Shown piece after piece: positions 60,075 to 64,000 of a stretch of DNA of 64,000 nucleotides. A program made the translations under genes and the position numbers. Position 1 is the stretch's first letter; each line of letters opens with the position of its first letter. The notes under the pieces were generated by a model that was not told the origin of the DNA, did not search any database, and saw only the letters and a list, made by a program, of their open reading frames with translations. This DNA is from Ammonifex degensii KC4 (GTDB lineage: Bacteria; Bacillota; Desulfotomaculia; Desulfotomaculales; Ammonificaceae), in NCBI RefSeq assembly GCF_000024605.1, contig NC_013385.1, forward strand, positions 496,001 through 560,000, given 5' to 3'.

Positions 60075-61330
60075 AAAGCCGTAAGCAAAGACAACCCGCC
60101 TCCATAAAGGCGGGCGGATCGACCACGGCGGCCAGGCTTTTGCGCTACAATTGACTCAGGTGCCATGTTCCGGAAAGAAAGGAGGTGAAGTACATGGCTT
60201 GGAGCGGTAAGTCACACCCCCACCGCCTCCTGCTGACCAAACAGTTCCCGCTGGATAAGGTCTTGCTGCCACTCTTTCAGCCCCCCATGCTGGCAACAAA
60301 CCGCATCTGGAACTCGTGCGTCTGGCACAGCCAGGAGACCTTCAGCCAGGAAAACCGCTGGCCGACAGAAACAGAGCTCAAGGCGAAGTTCAAGTCCTTC
60401 GCTGCGTGGCGCGAACTTCACTCCCAGTCGGCCCAGGCGGTGGTGGAGGAGTACTTCGAGGCCGTGTCGGGCTACCGCAAACACAGGGAGAACGGCCACC
60501 ACGAAATGAACCCGCCGGGCTTCAAAGTCGAAAAAACACCTCCGCACCGTCACCTGGAAGAGGCAGGGCTTCGACATTGGAGGCAACACCCTCGTGTTGA
60601 AGCTCTCCCGGGAGAAAGAACTAATAAGATGTGCACTGCCTGAAGGCTGGGACACGGTCACCCTGCCAGACGGCACAGAAATAAGGGGCATCCCGGTTGA
60701 GGTCAAGGTGAAGGCGGTTGTCCGCCGCCGGAGAGTAGAAAACCTGGTGCTCCACGTGACCCTCGACCTGGGAGTGATGCCCGTTTACCGTTCTGTCCGT
60801 ACCGGGATGGAGGGCAAAAAGGCCAGCCAGAAGATCAAACAGATGGCCTACGACCGGCTCCGGCAAGAGCAGCGCTACAAGAACCTTATGCGGGGCATTG
60901 AGACCGACAACTGGAGGGAGAGAAACACGTCCTCCACGTGCTGTCTCTGCGGCGCCCACGGCCCTGCCTGGCGGAAGCACCGCGGTCTGGGGGTGTGCAG
61001 GAGGTGCGGGCTGGTCCTGCAGGCCGACCTCAACGGCGCGGCCAACCTCTTAAAGCAGTACCTCTTCGGGGACTGCCACAACAGGGCACTGCCCTTTACC
61101 TTCAGGGAAGCGCGGGTCTGGCGCTGGGACGGGAAGCTGAACCGGTTCGTGCAAGTATCTCCAAGGGCCGCATAAACGGCACCTGGAGTAGTCGGGACGG
61201 CAGTGACGGTCCCCTCCGGGAGGCCCTCCGGCGACGGGTCAAAAAGGGCCGCTTGTACCGGTGTAACCCGGCAGGTGCATGCACCTGCCGCTAGGAAGCC
61301 CTACACCTTAAGGTGTAGGGAGGAAGTCAC
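60075..61330 (+). mobile_element. IS200/IS605-type tnpB-only element, decayed copy at 60 kb
   Basis: It starts after TTTAT (60070-60074) with the left-end hairpin (CCCGCCTccataAAGGCGGG) and ends GAAGTCAC, sharing ends and 3' sequence with the copies at 11290 and 21101. There is no tnpA and tnpB is internally deleted. In the 3' segment one stem-loop is replaced by a perfect 22-nt palindrome (61269-61290), and the right-end hairpin (61299-61320) is a perfect palindrome too. The guide would begin AAACACCCTGG. It lies directly upstream of pheS. Confidence 0.8.
60194..61175 (+). pseudogene. tnpB: TnpB, frameshifted and internally deleted
   Basis: ATG 60194 (MAWSGKSHPHRLLLTKQFPL) after AAAGGAGGTG opens a frame that matches the 21-kb TnpB until about 60530, where an extra base in an A run (GTCGAAAAAACAC) shifts it to a stop at 60643. 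The correct frame resumes at about 60594 (LKLSREKE...) and shows an internal deletion of about 130 codons: LGVMPVYRSVRTGMEG joins what should be separated by RuvC-I and RuvC-II. The zinc ribbon and LQADLNGAANLL remain. Not a nuclease. Confidence 0.85.
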
Positions 61331-61359
61331 AAACACCCTGGAGAAGATGGGGTGAAAAG

Positions 61360-62382
61360 GTGCTAGAAGAGCTGGAAGCATTGTTTGAAGAGGCAAAAAG
61401 GGCCATTGCCGCGGCGGAAGACTTGGCCGGGCTAGAGGCGGTCAGGGTCCGCTTCCTGGGGAGAAAAGGAGAGCTTACCGGTATCTTGCGCCGGGTAAGC
61501 CAGCTCCCTCCCGAGGAGCGCCCGATGGTAGGACGGCGGGCTAACGCCGTGAAGGAGGAGTTGGAAAGGCTTCTGGCCCAGCGGGAGGAGGAGCTCAAGG
61601 CGCAGGCTCTGGCTGAGCGCCTCAAGGCGGAAGCCGTAGACGTCACCCTTCCTGGCCGCGCCGTTCCTTTAGGGCATTACCACCCGCTGACCCTGGTGCT
61701 GGAGGAGATCGAGAGAATATTCCTTGGCCTGGGCTTCAGCGTGGTGGAGGGCCCGGAGGTAGAACTCGACTGGTATAATTTCGAAGCCCTGAACATCCCC
61801 AAGGACCACCCGGCCCGCGACATGCAGGATACCTTTTTCATCACCGACGAGGTTTTGTTGCGCACCCACACCTCCCCCGTTCAGGTGCGCGTTCTGGAAA
61901 AGCTGGCTCCCCACTTGCCCGTTAAAGTAATCGCGCCGGGGAAAGTCTACCGCCGCGATGACGACGCCACCCACTCCCCTATGTTCCACCAGGTAGAAGG
62001 CCTGGCGGTGGACAGAAACATCCGCTTCAGCGATCTCAAAGGAGTCTTGCTGGCCTTTGCCCGGGAGATGTTCGGCCCCAACACCCGCCTGCGTTTCCGT
62101 CCCAGCTACTTCCCCTTCACCGAGCCGAGCGCCGAGGTAGACATATCCTGTGTGATCTGCGGTGGCAAGGGATGCCGGGTGTGCAAGGATACTGGCTGGC
62201 TGGAGATTCTGGGTGCAGGTATGGTGCACCCCCACGTGCTTTCCGTCTCTGGGTACGATCCTGCCGAGTGCCGGGGTTTTGCCTTCGGCCTGGGAATTGA
62301 GCGCATTGCTATGCTCAAGTACGGGATTAACGATCTGCGCCTCTTTTTCACCAACGACTGGCGCTTCTTATCTCAGTTTTAA
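61360..62382 (+). CDS. pheS: Phenylalanyl-tRNA synthetase alpha subunit
   Basis: The 340-residue class II synthetase alpha chain has an N-terminal coiled-coil ([39 protein letters not shown]) and a catalytic domain with motif 2 [22 protein letters not shown], a CxxC pair ([12 protein letters not shown]), and motif 3 [21 protein letters not shown] start after GGGGTGAAAAG. The insertion element upstream has probably replaced or displaced its original promoter region; I saw no T-box leader. Confidence 0.96.
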   Translation: MLEELEALFEEAKRAIAAAEDLAGLEAVRVRFLGRKGELTGILRRVSQLPPEERPMVGRRANAVKEELERLLAQREEELKAQALAERLKAEAVDVTLPGRAVPLGHYHPLTLVLEEIERIFLGLGFSVVEGPEVELDWYNFEALNIPKDHPARDMQDTFFITDEVLLRTHTSPVQVRVLEKLAPHLPVKVIAPGKVYRRDDDATHSPMFHQVEGLAVDRNIRFSDLKGVLLAFAREMFGPNTRLRFRPSYFPFTEPSAEVDISCVICGGKGCRVCKDTGWLEILGAGMVHPHVLSVSGYDPAECRGFAFGLGIERIAMLKYGINDLRLFFTNDWRFLSQF

Positions 62383-62400
62383 GGGGGTTGGGCAGGAAAA

Positions 62401-64000
62401 GTGCGGGTACCTTTAAGCTGGCTTAGGGAGTTTGTCCCCGTGGACTTGGACGAGCCCCAGGCCTTGGCCGAGCGGCTAACGGCGGTGGGAGTTGCGGTGG
62501 ACACGGTGGAGCCCTTCGGGATGGGCATTGAAGGGGTGGTTACTGCCCGGCTGTTGGAGGTCTCCCCCCATCCCAATGCCGACCGCCTGCGGATCTGTCA
62601 GGCCGACACCGGCAGCGAGGTTTACGAGGTCGTAACCGGGGCGGACAACGTTTTTCCGGGGGCGGTGGTGCCCCTGGCGCTGGTGGGAGCGCGGCTGGCC
62701 AACGGCCAAGTGATAAAAAAGGCCCGTTTCCGCGGGGTGACCTCCAACGGCATGCTCTGCTCGGAAGAGGAGCTGGGCCTGGAAGAGCGCTCGGCGGGGA
62801 TCATGATCCTCCCACCGGACACCCCCATAGGGGAGGACATACGTAAGCTTTTGGGGTTGCCGGACTGGGTGCTGAACCTCGACCTCACCCCCAACCGGGG
62901 AGACTGCCTTTCTATTTTCGGGGTAGCCCGGGAAGTGGCCTCCATCTACGGCGTGGAGCTGAAGGAGCCGCCAGTACTCGAGAAGGGAGAGGCGGGAGAA
63001 GAGGAGATAGAGGTGGAGATCGAGGCGCCGGAGCTCTGCGGCCGCTACCTGGCCCGCCTCTTCAAGGAAGTGAAGATAGGGCCTTCTCCTTTATGGATGC
63101 AGACGCGCCTGCGGGCGGCCGGCATGCGCCCCATAAACAACGTGGTGGACGTAACCAACTACGTGATGCTGGAGTTGGGGCAGCCCTTGCACGCTTTCGA
63201 CTACACCACCATCAGGGGCAAGCGTATCGTCGTGCGCCGGGCCCGGCCGGGAGAGGAACTCGTGCTGCTTGACGGCTCGCTTCTGCGGCTGGGGCCGGAA
63301 AACCTGGTTATAGCCGACGCTGAGCGGGCAGTGGCCCTGGCCGGTATCATGGGCGGCCGGGATACGGAGATCAAAGACGACACCACCACCGTACTTCTGG
63401 AAGCGGCTCGTTTTGACCCCCTGAACATAAGGCGCACGGCCAAGAGCTTCGGCCTGCGCACCGAAGCCTCACTGCGCTTCGAGCGGGGGGTGGATATAGA
63501 AGGAGTGCGGCGGGCGGCCGACCGCACTGCCTACCTGGTGGAGAAGATAGGAGCGGGGCGGGCGCTTTCTCTGGTGGTGGATCGGTACGTGGCTAAGCGC
63601 CTTTACCGGACGATCCTGGTCCGGCCGGAGAAAGTAGAGGCCATCCTGGGGACTTCCTTCCCCTACCGGGAGGTGGCCGACAAGCTCAGGCGCTTAGGCT
63701 TCCAGTTGGAGGAGTCGGAGGAGGGCTGGCGGGTCTATGTTCCCTCCTTCCGGCACGACGTGGCGCTGGAGGAGGACATGGTGGAGGAAATAGCCCGGGT
63801 GTACGGCTACGACCGGATACCCACCACTTTGCCGGAAGGAGAGACCACGCCGGGGAAACAGCCGGCGGAGCGAGCGTTCGTGCGCCGCTTGAAGTCTTTG
63901 CTCACGGGCTTCGGTCTGAGTGAGGTCATCACCTACAGTTTCATTAATCCCCGGGACCTCCAGCGGCTGGGGGTAGAATTGGAAGCTTTAAAGCTCCGTA
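62401..64000 (+). CDS. pheT: Phenylalanyl-tRNA synthetase beta subunit, 3' end outside window
   Basis: It opens at GTG 62401 (MRVPLSWLREFVPVDLDEPQ), 18 bases after pheS, and remains open to the window edge (533 codons). An EMAP-type tRNA-binding domain is visible early (LEVSPHPNADRLRICQADTG ... GVTSNGMLCSEEELGL), followed by the B3/B4 editing domain (MRPINNVVDVTNYVMLELGQPLHAFDY) and B5 (YRTILVRPEKVEAILG). It pairs with PheS in an alpha2-beta2 enzyme. Confidence 0.95.
   Translation, partial: MRVPLSWLREFVPVDLDEPQALAERLTAVGVAVDTVEPFGMGIEGVVTARLLEVSPHPNADRLRICQADTGSEVYEVVTGADNVFPGAVVPLALVGARLANGQVIKKARFRGVTSNGMLCSEEELGLEERSAGIMILPPDTPIGEDIRKLLGLPDWVLNLDLTPNRGDCLSIFGVAREVASIYGVELKEPPVLEKGEAGEEEIEVEIEAPELCGRYLARLFKEVKIGPSPLWMQTRLRAAGMRPINNVVDVTNYVMLELGQPLHAFDYTTIRGKRIVVRRARPGEELVLLDGSLLRLGPENLVIADAERAVALAGIMGGRDTEIKDDTTTVLLEAARFDPLNIRRTAKSFGLRTEASLRFERGVDIEGVRRAADRTAYLVEKIGAGRALSLVVDRYVAKRLYRTILVRPEKVEAILGTSFPYREVADKLRRLGFQLEESEEGWRVYVPSFRHDVALEEDMVEEIARVYGYDRIPTTLPEGETTPGKQPAERAFVRRLKSLLTGFGLSEVITYSFINPRDLQRLGVELEALKLR

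Noticed and set aside
61176-61360. T-box leader upstream of pheS
   Set aside because: The sequence is accounted for by the IS605-type element; no T-box core (AGGGTGGNACCGCG) is present.

Overview
The window looks like a chromosomal segment of a GC-rich, thermophilic, anaerobic Gram-positive (Moorella/Ammonifex-type Firmicute). This is an inference from gene order (tig-clpP-clpX-lonB-lon; infC-rpmI-rplT-trmH-pheS-pheT), many TTG/GTG starts, a 2-hydroxyacyl-CoA dehydratase, SLH-domain and copper-amine-oxidase-like stalk proteins, and a dense load of TnpB-type elements. No species is proved by the sequence.

Layout. 1-4.1 kb: the end of a 2-hydroxyacyl-CoA dehydratase gene, an ISLre2 element with an IS481-like element inserted at its edge, then a His-Gln-Lys tRNA operon. 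4.2-7.4 kb: a drug/metabolite-transporter gene broken by an IS607 element (tnpA+tnpB), then an AbrB-type regulator. 7.5-17.1 kb: RNase P RNA and the protein quality-control cluster (trigger factor, ClpP, ClpX, LonB, Lon), interrupted by a tnpB-only element. 17-41 kb: an exopolysaccharide/GDP-mannose locus (manC, phosphomannomutase, glycosyltransferases, Wzm/Wzt-type exporter, O-antigen ligase, flippase-like protein, undecaprenyl-phosphate sugar transferase), heavily eroded by insertions. Inside and beside it lie HEPN/MNT toxin-antitoxin modules, a VapBC pair, a stalk-domain protein and a frameshifted SLH-anchored subtilase. 41-46 kb: an MNT/HepT module split by a decayed IS607-type element that kept an intact TnpB-like gene, then a second full IS607 copy. 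46-51 kb: a secreted stalk-domain protein, a ClC-type channel with CBS domains, and gltX. 51-57.6 kb: a three-gene membrane module (small 2-TM protein, TauE/SafE permease, TIGR02186-type protein) behind a near-perfect sigma-54 promoter with an upstream dyad, followed by an NtrB/NtrC-type two-component pair and a Usp-like protein. 57.6-64 kb: the infC-rpmI-rplT operon with a structured leader, an rRNA methyltransferase, a YqzL-like microprotein, a decayed tnpB element, and pheST (pheT runs off the end).

Two themes stand out. First, RNA-guided-nuclease (TnpB) elements are abundant: two IS607 copies, one IS200/IS605 copy with tnpA, two tnpB-only derivatives and one decayed IS607 relic. Two of them sit precisely inside HEPN/MNT genes, and removing the element restores the reading frame. 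The IS605-type TnpBs lack the canonical RuvC-II glutamate. Second, the 51-57 kb region reads as a self-contained sigma-54-regulated membrane module whose likely activator is encoded just downstream; this is the best candidate for an undescribed functional system here.
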